A stretch of DNA of 64,000 bases from CAYIHX01 sp964363305. Lineage in GTDB: Bacteria; Bdellovibrionota; UBA1018. Position 1 is the first letter of the stretch. Each line of letters opens with the position of its first letter. Location: assembly GCA_964363305.1 (NCBI GenBank), contig CAYIHX010000020.1, positions 1 through 64,000 of the forward strand. The letters are read 5' to 3'. Below the pieces are notes generated by a model. The model ran no database searches, was not told the origin of the DNA, and saw nothing but the letters and a program-made list of their open reading frames with translations. The translations under genes and the position numbers were made by a program. This document shows positions 33,734-42,889 of this stretch, in pieces.

Positions 33734-35416
33734 GACCAGCTCGAGCGAGTACGCTTTGACTGAGTCAAACGGAACATAGACGAAACCGCCGTCCCCCCAG
33801 CAGTTGCTCCATGAATTTTTCATGATGAAGTAACCGCCACCCGAACCCAGGGGCGCGTTCGGAAGGACTTCCGCCAGTTGCGCGTTCGTGATCAATCCGA
33901 CGATGTGAACGGCGTGCCCGCCGATGTTCGCGTTTTCAGTGGCGCTGGCGAAATTCACGAAGCCGGAAGCGTCGGGAGTCCAGCTTGACGCTTGGACGTC
34001 GAAGCCCCAGGTCGCCTGCGCGCGGAAGAGGCCCACCGCGAGGATGAGCTTCGCGAGGGAGAGATCCCGATGGGCCGGATCCCAGTAGTTCGTGGTTCCG
34101 CTCGCAGTGCGGAAACCCAAATTGTCCGGGTTGATGTCCGGAAAGACGAAGCCGCAGTAGGTGGCCCCGATGAAGGGAACTTCGGTGCAGACCAGGTTGG
34201 CTTGGTGGGTGGAATTCGAACAATTGAACCAGATGCCGTTGCAAGAATTTCGGTAAGCGATGACCGGGTCATCGTTCGTGCCGAGCATCATATCCGGTCC
34301 GGGCCCGAAATCGGTGATACGGGCAGTGGAGGGGTTGTAGGTCCATTGCGTTTCGAACGGAACCAGGTAGCCTTCGGCAAAGCTCGAGTTGAAGCCATGG
34401 TTTGGCCAATAGCCATCGCCGTAGGTTTGGCCGCCACCCCAAATGAGTTTCATGCGCGCGTAAAGGGCTTGTTCGGAGAGGTTCACTCGTCGACCGAATT
34501 TTTTGTGAATGTTATACTCCATCGTCGATATTGACGAGAAGGCCGGGCAAGTGCCCCGCCTCGCTTGGTCTTTCACGCAGGAGATGTGCTCTTTTCCGGA
34601 CCAGTTGTAATTCATCATGAGGCCGAGATCGCTGTATCCGCAGGTTGAGCGATTTCCGTTCCGGTCGGCACGAACGCCGGCGCCTGTGCCGACGCCTTCG
34701 TCGCCGTCACAGGAGGGCGGAAGAACTGGGCTGAAAGGGGCGGGTACTAGGTCGCGAACGATCACGGTCCAATTTCGGGCGATTTCATTATTGAGGCCCA
34801 GGAGTTCCCCGGCTGATTTGTCTGACACTTCGTTGGGAGTTTTCAAATGGAGTTGGCTCCTCCAGGAGTCACTCAAGCCTTCATAGAGTTGGCGATACGT
34901 TTCGAGCTGGTTGTCATGGGTCGCGAATTGGCGGATCGACTTTGCCAAAGTGCGGAGCCGGAATCGTTGGCCAAGAGTTTGGACCTGCATGGGCTGACCG
35001 CTGTTCGCCAGAACAACCTGTAAGTTCAAATTGCCGTTGCCGGCCGGTGTCACATTTCCGCTGGTGTCGTCGACCAAGGTCGGGAGCATTTCGGGCGCAT
35101 CGGGGTTGGCCTGCTGATAGTCGGAAATGGTTTGCTGGTCTTCGGCGTCTTGAGCTTGTTCGCGAGTTTCAACCTCGGCGTCGGCTTCCGGGCCTGCCAG
35201 GGCGATTTCGCCGTTCTGCCAGCGACGAGAGAACTCAGACTCGGAAATTATTTCGGCGTCGTCGGGAACCTCACCGTCCGGGCCGTAGGCATACTTCGGG
35301 TCGGGGAGGAGCGGATCATCCGGAGAGCCTCCGGGGCCCGGGCAACCCGCGCTCATGAGAGAGGAGAGGACAGTGATCGTCAGGATCCAGAGTCGGGGGG
35401 TGGGCAGGATTTTCAT
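33713..35416 (-). CDS. papain-like (C1) cysteine peptidase, lipoprotein
   Basis: A 567-residue lipoprotein: a signal sequence ending in a lipobox (LMSAGC, lipidated C25) and a long low-complexity acidic region (about 30-140) precede a C-terminal C1 peptidase domain. Catalytic residues appear in canonical order: oxyanion Gln Q284 in VKDQ, nucleophile C290 in GTCPAFS (Pro where papain has Trp), H501 in IGGHAVHIVG and N534 in MKNSWSNCWGDGG. The ATG at 35416 gives the correct lipoprotein signal. It is probably surface- or periplasm-anchored, with a role in degrading host or prey proteins (inference). Confidence 0.85.
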   Translation of the reverse strand: MKILPTPRLWILTITVLSSLMSAGCPGPGGSPDDPLLPDPKYAYGPDGEVPDDAEIISESEFSRRWQNGEIALAGPEADAEVETREQAQDAEDQQTISDYQQANPDAPEMLPTLVDDTSGNVTPAGNGNLNLQVVLANSGQPMQVQTLGQRFRLRTLAKSIRQFATHDNQLETYRQLYEGLSDSWRSQLHLKTPNEVSDKSAGELLGLNNEIARNWTVIVRDLVPAPFSPVLPPSCDGDEGVGTGAGVRADRNGNRSTCGYSDLGLMMNYNWSGKEHISCVKDQARRGTCPAFSSISTMEYNIHKKFGRRVNLSEQALYARMKLIWGGGQTYGDGYWPNHGFNSSFAEGYLVPFETQWTYNPSTARITDFGPGPDMMLGTNDDPVIAYRNSCNGIWFNCSNSTHQANLVCTEVPFIGATYCGFVFPDINPDNLGFRTASGTTNYWDPAHRDLSLAKLILAVGLFRAQATWGFDVQASSWTPDASGFVNFASATENANIGGHAVHIVGLITNAQLAEVLPNAPLGSGGGYFIMKNSWSNCWGDGGFVYVPFDSVKAYSLELVSAPTVQ

Positions 35417-35481
35417 AAGGATCAGACAGTTAGCTGATATAACGCATATAGTCAATTTAATTTTTATGTTACCGTTCTCGC

Positions 35482-36822
35482 ATGATCAAGATCAAACGCG
35501 TGGTGGCTCGTGAGGTGCTCGATTCCCGAGGGTTCCCAACGGTGGAGGCTGAACTCTGGGTGGAGGATCCCCGGCACCCCGGTGAGCAGCTGATGGGGCG
35601 CGCGATCGTCCCCTCTGGGGCATCGACCGGCGAAGGCGAGGCTCTTGAGCTTCGGGATGGAGATTCCTCCCGCTTCATGGGTAAGGGCGTGCGCACGGCG
35701 GTCGCGAATGTCACGACGAAGATCGGTCCTGCGGTGGTGGGGCGTGATTTTTCGTCACAGACTTTGTTTGATGATGCGCTTCGAGAGCTCGACGGTACGG
35801 AAAATAAGGGCAAGCTGGGGGCGAACGCGATTTTGGCCGTGAGCATGGCCTTCGCGCGGGCCAAATCTTTGGCTGACGGCGTGACGACGTCGGCCTCGAT
35901 TGCGCAGCTGATCGGCTCGCAGGGCGTGACTCTTCCGGTGCCGCTGATGAATATCTTGAACGGCGGCAAACACGCGGACAATGGTTTGGCGATTCAGGAG
36001 TTTATGATCGTACCGGTGGGGTTTGCGAAATTTTCAGATGCGCTCCGGGCTGGAGTCGAGGTGTTCCATCATCTCAAGAAGATCCTGCATTCCAAGGGCC
36101 TGTCGACCGGCGTGGGAGATGAGGGGGGGTTTGCACCGGTCTTCGAAGGTGAAAAGCCTCACGAGCAGGCCATCGGTGCGATCATGAGGGCTATCGCGGA
36201 TGCGGGCTACAAAGCGGGGAGCCAGATTTTTCTCGCGCTGGATTGCGCGGCGAGCGAGTTCTCCAAAAAAAATGATCGTGGGGTGAAGTATGACTTCGAA
36301 GGGAAGAGCCTGACTTCTCGCGAAATGGTGGCGCTGTACGATGAGTGGTCGAGAACCTATCCCATCATCTCGATCGAGGACGGTCTTTCTGAGCATGACT
36401 GGGAGGGCTGGGCGGCTCTCACTCACGCGCTCGGAGATCGAATTCAACTCGTCGGCGACGATCTTTTCGTGACGAATGCGGCCTATCTTCAGAAGGGCGT
36501 CGATGAAAAATGCGCGAACGCCATTCTTATCAAGGTCAATCAGATCGGTACGGTGACGGAAACGCTCGAGACGATGCGGCTGGCGGCGCAGAATCAGTAC
36601 GCGACGATTGTCTCACACCGGAGTGGTGAGACCGAGGATACCTTCATTGCAGAGCTGGCCGTGGGCACGGATTGCGGTCAGATCAAAACGGGGTCGGCAT
36701 CGCGGACAGATCGCATCGCGAAGTACAACCAGCTCCTGCGCATCGAGGAAGCACTGGGAAGTCGAGCGGTATTCGGAGGAATGCGGTGCCTGGCACCGAA
36801 AGTTAAGAAGTTTAACAATTAA
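35482..36822 (+). CDS. eno: enolase
   Basis: A 446-residue glycolytic enzyme converting 2-phosphoglycerate to phosphoenolpyruvate. The sequence has the full family pattern: SGASTGEGEALELRDGD, LNGGKHADN, GDEGGFAP, metal-binding SIEDGLSEHDW and VGDDLFVTN, catalytic KVNQIGTVTET, VSHRSGETEDTFIAE and IKTGSASRTDR. Slightly longer than E. coli enolase (432), mainly by an insertion near the N-terminus (DPRHPGEQ). It diverges from the peptidase gene through 65 nt of AT-rich spacer. Confidence 0.95.
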   Translation: MIKIKRVVAREVLDSRGFPTVEAELWVEDPRHPGEQLMGRAIVPSGASTGEGEALELRDGDSSRFMGKGVRTAVANVTTKIGPAVVGRDFSSQTLFDDALRELDGTENKGKLGANAILAVSMAFARAKSLADGVTTSASIAQLIGSQGVTLPVPLMNILNGGKHADNGLAIQEFMIVPVGFAKFSDALRAGVEVFHHLKKILHSKGLSTGVGDEGGFAPVFEGEKPHEQAIGAIMRAIADAGYKAGSQIFLALDCAASEFSKKNDRGVKYDFEGKSLTSREMVALYDEWSRTYPIISIEDGLSEHDWEGWAALTHALGDRIQLVGDDLFVTNAAYLQKGVDEKCANAILIKVNQIGTVTETLETMRLAAQNQYATIVSHRSGETEDTFIAELAVGTDCGQIKTGSASRTDRIAKYNQLLRIEEALGSRAVFGGMRCLAPKVKKFNN

Positions 36823-36895
36823 AAGCTGCTACCTCCGAGTGGTGTTTGCGTCTCGATCCCGGAGTCGGTTACACTTATTTTGTTGAACAGAACCC

Positions 36896-36918
36896 GAGAG
36901 CAAGAGGCTCTCTTTTTT
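36896..36918 (+). terminator. terminator-like hairpin ahead of the ftsB-like gene
   Basis: GAGAGC (36896-36901), loop AAGAG, GCTCTC (36907-36912), then six T (36913-36918) directly before the ATG at 36919. It is 74 nt after the enolase stop. The stem and loop contain AAGAGG, the only possible Shine-Dalgarno for that ATG, so it may also gate translation. The stem is short (6 bp). Confidence 0.55.
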
Positions 36919-37317
36919 ATGCGACCAGGATGGTTTAAAAAATTTACGGGGCCGGGGGCCCTTCAGCTCCTTTGGTTAGGCGTTTTCGGAATGTGGACGA
37001 CTATCCTGACCGGGGTGTTTGCCGATTTCGTGGGTACGCCGGGGTTGGTGCAGTGGAAAAAATTAAATCAGCTTTATGATTTGAAGCGGACGGAGCTGAA
37101 TGCCCTTGAGGCTGATCTTCAGCATCTTCAAACTGAGATCTCCCGAATCGAGAAAGACCCCGATACCCAGAAAAAAGAGATCCGTCGGATCTTGGGTTAC
37201 GTTGCCGCGGACGAGCTGGTCTTCGAGTTTGAGCCTGAACAGGTGGCGCCGCCAAAAACACGACAGAATTTGACAGTGCTCGACCGCTTTCGCACACTGT
37301 GGAGACAGGGCTCATGA
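36919..37317 (+). CDS. ftsB: FtsB/DivIC-like division protein
   Basis: A 132-residue single-pass membrane protein. One N-terminal hydrophobic helix (LLWLGVFGMWTTILTGVFADF) is followed by a coiled coil (LNQLYDLKRTELNALEADLQHLQTEI, split here as LNQLYDLKRTEL and NALEADLQHLQTEI). The end (KKEIRRILGYVAADELVFEFEP) matches the septum formation initiator/FtsB pattern that joins FtsL and FtsQ at the divisome. The neighbour enolase often precedes ftsB in proteobacteria, which supports the call. A TTG start at 36880 is possible, but the region between contains the hairpin, so I favour the ATG. Confidence 0.7.
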   Translation: MRPGWFKKFTGPGALQLLWLGVFGMWTTILTGVFADFVGTPGLVQWKKLNQLYDLKRTELNALEADLQHLQTEISRIEKDPDTQKKEIRRILGYVAADELVFEFEPEQVAPPKTRQNLTVLDRFRTLWRQGS

Positions 37318-37338
37318 AGAGCCTGGAGGTAGTCTCGG

Positions 37339-37551
37339 ATGGCGCATGGCAGAGTGAAGTGGTTCAACGATGCCCGTGGCTTCGGTGTGATTGAGAGACC
37401 GGAGAGTGCGGGGATCAAGGAAATTTTTGTTCATTACACCGCGATCAGCGGCGAGGGTCATAAGACCCTTTCTCAGGGGCAGGAGGTCGAATTTGATCTC
37501 TACGAAAGCCCGAAGGGCCTTGTCGCAAAGAACGTTCAGCGAGCGAACTGA
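37339..37551 (+). CDS. cold-shock-domain protein
   Basis: A 70-residue OB-fold RNA/ssDNA-binding protein. It starts GRVKWFNDARGFGVIE, with RNP1 altered to ARGFGVI where KGFGFI is usual, and RNP2 as EIFVHY. Cold-shock proteins act as RNA chaperones. Compared with CspA it has two or three extra residues after RNP1 (PESAGIK). A GGAGGT Shine-Dalgarno lies 8 nt before the ATG, and it follows the ftsB-like gene by 21 nt, suggesting one transcript. Confidence 0.9.
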   Translation: MAHGRVKWFNDARGFGVIERPESAGIKEIFVHYTAISGEGHKTLSQGQEVEFDLYESPKGLVAKNVQRAN

Positions 37552-37649
37552 GGGATCCGGTCACTTTTTATGGCTATGGTTTGAAAAGATTATGAACAAG
37601 GGCGCAACAGCAGCGCCCGGTACCTCCGAATCGCCCAAAGGCCCGACAA

Positions 37650-38987
37650 ATGACGCAGTTAGCATCAAAAAGTGAGCGGATCCCTTGGCGTTGGCTGGCC
37701 GTTGCTGTTTCCATTATTATAGGGGGCCTTCTTCGCCATCTTTTTCTCGAAGAGATGGAGTTCAAATACGACGAAAAGTATATGTATCTTGCCGTGCGCA
37801 AGGCCCTCGATGGGGGAGTATGGCCTGTTCTGGGTATGCATTCCGGGGCGGCAATCCGGAATCCCGGAATGAGCATCTGGCTCTTCGATGTGTTGGGTTT
37901 ATTTTTTCGGGTGGAGACCCCGCTTCAGCTGTGTCGAGCGGTCGTATGGTTGAATACGGCCGCGCTCGGCCTGCTTGGACTGTTTATCGTGAAAAAAATT
38001 CCGCCTCAGGCACAGCTGGCCTGGTGGTGGGGCCTGGCGCTGGTCACGGTGAACCCGTTTCTCGTACTGTATCAGCGTAAAATCTGGACGGTATCCGCAC
38101 TTCCATTTCTGATGGTGCTCTTCCTCTGGACGTTTTGGGAGCGGCGCAATTGGCTGGGCGCATTTTTCTGGGGTCTGCTGGGGGCCTGCCTAGGGCAGAT
38201 CCATATGAGCGGTTTTTTCTTCGCGTTCGCTTTTGTGCTTGTGGGTTTTTTTCACCGTGAGGATCGGCGCGCGACTCGCTGGTCTACTTGGTTCGTGGGG
38301 TCGGTGCTGGGTTCGCTTCCTCTGATTCCTTGGCTTATATACATGCGAACGGCCGAAGGTGGCGGCGTCTTTTCTCTCTGGTCTCTGCTGCGCGAAATGT
38401 CCGGACTCCGTTTTTGGTCTTTTTGGTTTTCAGATCCCACGGGTCTGACGTTGGGCTATTTCCTGGGGCTGCATCGGGGACATGGGGCGCTGGTGCAGAA
38501 CGGAGAGTTTTTCAAGTACCCGATGATCGCCGGGTCGCCGACCTACGGCGTGACGCTGTTTATTCTGGTTTCGCTCGTCGCTAGTCTAGTGGTTTATGGT
38601 TCTTCCCTCGTGGCGATCTTGAAGAAAAAGTGGCACCGGGACCGGCCTGATTATGACTCAGACACTCAGCGGGCGCTTTGGAGCGTCGGTGGTGTGTTCG
38701 GAGCGATTTTGCCGCTCTCGCTTGCGCGAGTTCGGCGTCACTATCTGCTGATCACGTTTCCATTCGAGTGCATTTGGTTTGCGCGTGAGGCCTTGCGTGG
38801 CCTCGGCGAACGTCGCGGCCAACGGATGCTGGCTCTGCTGGCTCTTTTGCAGCTCCTCACTTCGCTGGCATTCCTGCAATTCATCGTCAAAAACGGTGGC
38901 AGCCCGCAGGGAGACTACGGTGTCTCGTATCGGGTTCAGGAAGAGCAGGGCACGACCTGGAGCGTACCCATTCAGCTCGATTTTTGA
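37650..38987 (+). CDS. GT-C membrane glycosyltransferase (GT39/GT83-like)
   Basis: A 445-residue polytopic membrane protein with about ten helices. The first extracytoplasmic loop has FKYDEKYMYLA, the Asp-Glu pair typical of PMT/ArnT enzymes that use polyprenyl-phosphate sugars. A short soluble C-terminus follows. It is a distant relative in architecture, not sequence, of the GT-C gene in the glycan operon. It is isolated from other glycan genes, sitting between the cold-shock gene and typA. The acceptor could be protein or lipid A. Confidence 0.65.
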   Translation: MTQLASKSERIPWRWLAVAVSIIIGGLLRHLFLEEMEFKYDEKYMYLAVRKALDGGVWPVLGMHSGAAIRNPGMSIWLFDVLGLFFRVETPLQLCRAVVWLNTAALGLLGLFIVKKIPPQAQLAWWWGLALVTVNPFLVLYQRKIWTVSALPFLMVLFLWTFWERRNWLGAFFWGLLGACLGQIHMSGFFFAFAFVLVGFFHREDRRATRWSTWFVGSVLGSLPLIPWLIYMRTAEGGGVFSLWSLLREMSGLRFWSFWFSDPTGLTLGYFLGLHRGHGALVQNGEFFKYPMIAGSPTYGVTLFILVSLVASLVVYGSSLVAILKKKWHRDRPDYDSDTQRALWSVGGVFGAILPLSLARVRRHYLLITFPFECIWFAREALRGLGERRGQRMLALLALLQLLTSLAFLQFIVKNGGSPQGDYGVSYRVQEEQGTTWSVPIQLDF

Positions 38988-38998
38988 CCCCGCTATGA

Positions 38999-40867
38999 TT
39001 ACTGACCGAGGCGGATGCTTCTCCGGACGTCGCGAAGATTCCCCTGGAGGACCTTTTTACGGATGCGAACGGATTGGGGAGTGACTTCGATCCATTCGTC
39101 CTCGTCGATCCATTCGATGCATTGCTCGAGTGACAGATTTCTGATGCCAGAGAGGGTGACTAGCACGTCCGTATGTGCTGAACGGATGTTCGTCATCTTC
39201 TTTTCTCGGCAGGGATTGACGTCGAGATCGTTGTCTTTCGCGTGCTCACCGATGATCATGCCTTCGTAAACCGGTACGCCGGGACCGAAGAACAAAACGC
39301 CTCGCTCCTCGATGGTGAGGAGCGCGTACTCGATCGTCTGGCCGGCGCGATCGCTGATGAGGGCGCCGCTCAAACGATGAGGAAGATCTCCCTTGTGGGG
39401 ACCGAATTCAATCAACTCGCTCGAGAACAGGCCTTCACCACGAGTGGAGGTGAGGTATTTCGATCGGGTTCCGAGCAGTCCGCGGGTGGGGATCTCGAAT
39501 TCCAATCGCACGCGGTTCGAGCCCATGCCGGAGCCGCCGTCGTACTTGGTGAGAAGTCCCTTGCGGGCCTGGAACATTCGGGTCACGTCGCCTGCGTACT
39601 GTTCCGGCAGGTCGAGCACGGCGCGCTCCATCGGCTCGAGTTTTTCTCCGGTCGCGCTCGTCTTCATCAAGACGATTGGTTTTCCGATCATGAATTCAAA
39701 GCCTTCGCGGCGCATCTGTTCGATCAAGATCGCGAACTGGAGCTCTCCGCGTCCGAGCACTCGAAACTGATCAGGGAGGGGCGTCTCTTCAAAACGCAAC
39801 GCAACGTTGTTGCGCACTTCTCTCAGCAGCCGCTCGCGGAGTTTTCGAGACTGAATGGCTTCGCCTTCTTTGCCCGCGAGGGGGGAGGTATTCACGCTGA
39901 AGATCATGGCGATCGTTGGTTTTTCGACCGTGATGCGCGGAAGCGCCGCGACGGCCTCAGACGACACAAGCGTGTCTCCGATTTCGGAGAGCTCTGTCCC
40001 AGCCACGACGCAGATGTCACCTTCTTCGACTTCGAGTACTTCTTCTTGGCGAAGACCTTCGAAGACCGCGACTCGAGTGATGTTAAAACCCTCTTGGGAG
40101 GGTTGTCCCTCCGCATTGACTCCGCGCCGAATGACTCTTTGACCCTTTTTGACCTTGCCGCTGACGATGCGGCCGATCGAGAGCCGGCCGACGTAGTCAG
40201 AGTAAGCGAGGTTGGAGATGAGCATCTGGAACCCGCCTGCATCGACCACGAGGGGCTTGGGCACGGTTTCCAGAATGACGTCGAACAACGGTTTGAGTGT
40301 TGTTTTCTTTTCGCCCGAAAGCAGAGCCGGAACTTCGCTGCGGTCGAGCGTGCACCAGCCTTGGCGAGCGCAGGCATAGACGATGGGGAAGTCGGCCTGT
40401 GCCTCCGAGGCGCCCAGGTCGACGAAGAGATCGAAAGCGGAATTAACGACCTCGTCGATTCGCGCGTCCGGCCGGTCGACCTTGTTGATGACGAGGATCA
40501 CTCGCAGGCCTTGTTTGAGCGCCTTCTGAAGCACGAAACGAGTTTGAGGCAGGGGGCCTTCCGCCGCGTCGACCAGGAGGAGGGCGCCATCCACCATTCC
40601 CATGATGCGCTCGACTTCGCCGCCGAAGTCCGCATGGCCAGGGGTATCGACGATGTTGATCTTGGTGTCGCCGACGCGCACCGAGGTGTTTTTGGCCAAG
40701 ATCGTAATGCCGCGTTCTCGCTCGAGATCCATCGAGTCCATGACGCGCTCGTCGATGCGCTGATGGCTTGCGAAGGTGCCGGCTTGTTTGAGGAGAAAAT
40801 CGACCAGCGTGGTTTTGCCATGGTCGACGTGGGCGATAATACAGACGTTACGAAGGTTTTGAATCAC
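38999..40867 (-). CDS. typA: GTP-binding protein TypA/BipA
   Basis: A 622-residue translational GTPase. G1 AHVDHGKTT (12-20), the G2 region ERGITILAKNT, G3 DTPGHADFG, G4 NKVD. The elongation-factor domains and the TypA-specific C-terminus (NPCREKKMTNIR, EWIDEDEWIEVTP) follow. TypA binds ribosomes and helps 50S assembly and growth under stress. Length and domain order are normal. It is convergent with the GT-C gene, ending 11 nt from it. Confidence 0.95.
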   Translation of the reverse strand: MIQNLRNVCIIAHVDHGKTTLVDFLLKQAGTFASHQRIDERVMDSMDLERERGITILAKNTSVRVGDTKINIVDTPGHADFGGEVERIMGMVDGALLLVDAAEGPLPQTRFVLQKALKQGLRVILVINKVDRPDARIDEVVNSAFDLFVDLGASEAQADFPIVYACARQGWCTLDRSEVPALLSGEKKTTLKPLFDVILETVPKPLVVDAGGFQMLISNLAYSDYVGRLSIGRIVSGKVKKGQRVIRRGVNAEGQPSQEGFNITRVAVFEGLRQEEVLEVEEGDICVVAGTELSEIGDTLVSSEAVAALPRITVEKPTIAMIFSVNTSPLAGKEGEAIQSRKLRERLLREVRNNVALRFEETPLPDQFRVLGRGELQFAILIEQMRREGFEFMIGKPIVLMKTSATGEKLEPMERAVLDLPEQYAGDVTRMFQARKGLLTKYDGGSGMGSNRVRLEFEIPTRGLLGTRSKYLTSTRGEGLFSSELIEFGPHKGDLPHRLSGALISDRAGQTIEYALLTIEERGVLFFGPGVPVYEGMIIGEHAKDNDLDVNPCREKKMTNIRSAHTDVLVTLSGIRNLSLEQCIEWIDEDEWIEVTPQSVRIRKKVLQGNLRDVRRSIRLGQ

Positions 40868-40898
40868 TTGCGCATCCTACAGGGGTTCAGGGCCGTGT

Positions 40899-41372
40899 CT
40901 ACAAAGTTTTCAGAAGGGGAGTCTCTAAATCGGCGCGGCGGTGCTGGGCCCGGACGATCGTCTTGATATTGCCGCGGACATTGAAGTCGCCGATGACTTC
41001 CGCTTCCCACGGATCGAGCAGTTGGATGAGGTCGTCGAGAATGACGTTGACGACGTCTTCGTGAAAGATGCCCCGGCTGCGATACTGGTTAAAATAGAGC
41101 TTCAGGCTTTTGAGTTCGACGCACCATTCGCGCGGGACGTAGTGAATTTGGATGGTAGCAAAGTCTGGAAAGCCGCTGGCTGGGCAAACGCAGGTAAATT
41201 CAGGGCACGAGAACCCCACGATGTATTTGCGGACGCTGACCCGGTTTTTGAAGCGCATGAGTTTGGCTTCTTGGATCATGCGATCGCCGTCCGGACGAAG
41301 GTTCGAAAGGGTGCCTGAATTCTTTAAGGTCCGCCTGGGGGCCTTATGGGTGATCGGATGGGAAATAGCCAT
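40899..41372 (-). CDS. queF: NADPH-dependent 7-cyano-7-deazaguanine reductase
   Basis: A 157-residue enzyme of queuosine biosynthesis (unimodular QueF), reducing preQ0 to preQ1. The catalytic cysteine is C63 in CPEFTCVCPASGFPDF, with D70 seven residues on. The family motif is ELKSLKLYFNQYR, then GIFHED. The N-terminal 50 residues differ from B. subtilis QueF. The ATG at 41372 has no clear Shine-Dalgarno, and GTG at 41390 is an alternative. It is 45 nt after a secreted-protein gene. No preQ1 riboswitch is evident. Confidence 0.9.
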   Translation of the reverse strand: MAISHPITHKAPRRTLKNSGTLSNLRPDGDRMIQEAKLMRFKNRVSVRKYIVGFSCPEFTCVCPASGFPDFATIQIHYVPREWCVELKSLKLYFNQYRSRGIFHEDVVNVILDDLIQLLDPWEAEVIGDFNVRGNIKTIVRAQHRRADLETPLLKTL

Positions 41373-41417
41373 GACGCAAGGCCGTAACACATCTTTGCCG
41401 CATCAGGCACCGATTCT

Positions 41418-42158
41418 TCAAGAATCCGTATTGGGCGCTTTAAGTTCCTGGTCGGTCTGGTTCTCTTTTATAGAGTCATCCTCCTCAGCAGCGTCTCCCA
41501 AAGAGGGATCCGCGCCTCTTTTAGGTATTATATCGATTTTTTTCTTCATCATCAGCCGGTTGGAGCCGGCGATTTCGAAGCAGCGCTTCTGTTTGACCTG
41601 TTTAATGACTGAATTCAGAGAAGGGAGCCGGCGTTCCAGTAGTTTTTCTTCAATGAATTGGGGCCCTGGTTTCGCGATGAAAACACTGTTGGGAAGGCCG
41701 CGGCGGCGATCCACCCGTTCTTTTTGAAAGGCGATGTAGCCGCTTTCGCCCCCGGGCAGGCATTGGCCGAAGAAAGCGCGGGATTCGTAAAGCAGGGCGC
41801 GCGTTTTAGGGTCGAGAACTTTTCCCGGGTGGACAAACTGAGCGGATTTTGCTCCGTCGGCTCTCATCATAAAGACGCCCTGTTGGTTCTCACACCGTTG
41901 GCAGGGCTTGCCGATCATCATCACGTAGGGGAGCGGTGTCCCTTCGGCGGGAGGGAGTTCTCCGAGGTATTTCAGATCAAAGAGCTGAGTATTGAGGGTC
42001 GGCGGGAGCTTTGATCCCTCGGTTAGCTTGAAGTGGAGCATGGACCCCTCGATGTTCGGGTCTCCGAGGAGCCCGGCCGTAGGAGTGGCGAAGGAGAGTG
42101 AGGCGAGCCAAAGGCTGCAGAGGCCACCGATCAAACTGAGGATAACAATTCGAGACAT
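41418..42158 (-). CDS. secreted protein with a CxxC motif, unknown function
   Basis: A 246-residue protein with a signal peptide (SLIGGLCSLWLASLSFA). The mature part includes a CxxC site (IGKPCQRCENQQG) that could be redox-active or metal-binding, plus two further cysteines. The C-terminus is long and charged (KKKIDIIPKRG, then an acidic tail). I do not recognise a family. It precedes queF on the same strand but is unlikely to share its function. Confidence 0.65.
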   Translation of the reverse strand: MSRIVILSLIGGLCSLWLASLSFATPTAGLLGDPNIEGSMLHFKLTEGSKLPPTLNTQLFDLKYLGELPPAEGTPLPYVMMIGKPCQRCENQQGVFMMRADGAKSAQFVHPGKVLDPKTRALLYESRAFFGQCLPGGESGYIAFQKERVDRRRGLPNSVFIAKPGPQFIEEKLLERRLPSLNSVIKQVKQKRCFEIAGSNRLMMKKKIDIIPKRGADPSLGDAAEEDDSIKENQTDQELKAPNTDS

Positions 42159-42308
42159 TTGGGAATTCTCCTGAGCAAAAGTCTGGGCCTATTTCGTTGA
42201 TCGGTCAAATGCGGTGGCTTGAGTTCTGGCCAACTTTGAAGTACGAGTAGTTAGATCGTATATGAGCTGATCCGCTGAAGTCTATACCCTGGAGCCTGGA
42301 GATCTTTT

Positions 42309-42884
42309 ATGTCGACCCCGAATGAAAATCCCGTCTATGTATCACTTGAATTTACTCCGAACCCGAATACCTTGAAGTATTCGGTCAACCGCCAGTTGCT
42401 CGAAAAGGGCGCCGTGAACGTTGTGAAGCTGGAGGATGCGAGGACGAAATCGCCCTTGGCTGAAAAGCTTTTCGGGATACCCGGAATCGCAGGCGTGATG
42501 ATTGGAAAAGACTTCGTCACGGTGACTAAGACGGAAGAGGGAGACTGGGACGTCGTTCACAAGAGTACCTCCGACCTGATCGAGGACCACTTATCGAAGA
42601 ATTTGCTTGTCGTGAACGCCGAGGCCCTCGAGGTGAAGGCGCACGGCGGTGGCGATACCGACATCGAGCAGAAGATTCGGGACATTCTCGACGCGGAAAT
42701 TCGTCCGGCGGTGGCGATGGACGGGGGTGACATCACTTTCGATCGTTACGAGGATGGGGTGGTTTATTTGGCGATGCAGGGGTCATGCAGTGGATGCCCC
42801 AGTTCAACGGCGACGCTCAAGGTGGGGATTGAGACCCGCCTCAAGGAAGCTGTGCCGGAGATCGCAGAAGTCGTCGCGATCTAG
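42309..42884 (+). CDS. Nfu-type iron-sulfur scaffold/carrier protein
   Basis: A 191-residue protein with an N-terminal Nfu domain (FTPNPNTLKYSVN, near 15-27, to VTVTKTEEGDW) and a C-terminal NifU domain ending in the cluster-binding C160-SG-C163 (GSCSGCPSS). This matches mitochondrial-type Nfu proteins that deliver [4Fe-4S] clusters to target enzymes. The order Nfu_N-NifU is that of mitochondrial NFU1, not E. coli NfuA, whose first domain is A-type. Cytoplasmic, single gene, with 150 nt of promoter space upstream. Confidence 0.9.
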   Translation: MSTPNENPVYVSLEFTPNPNTLKYSVNRQLLEKGAVNVVKLEDARTKSPLAEKLFGIPGIAGVMIGKDFVTVTKTEEGDWDVVHKSTSDLIEDHLSKNLLVVNAEALEVKAHGGGDTDIEQKIRDILDAEIRPAVAMDGGDITFDRYEDGVVYLAMQGSCSGCPSSTATLKVGIETRLKEAVPEIAEVVAI

Positions 42885-42889
42885 GGATC

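Noticed and set aside
37591..37674. 27-residue mini-gene with ATG (MNKGATAAPGTSES...)
   Set aside because: The Shine-Dalgarno is weak and the frame overlaps the start of the GT-C gene. It could be a leader peptide but nothing supports it.
39242..40966. 574-residue plus-strand reading frame
   Set aside because: It lies antisense to typA, whose GTPase motifs are complete. The plus-strand translation has no recognisable domain.
41412..41426. GATTCTT-C-AAGAATC palindrome before queF
   Set aside because: It spans the stop codon of the preceding gene and is part of its coding sequence. No link to regulation of queF is visible.
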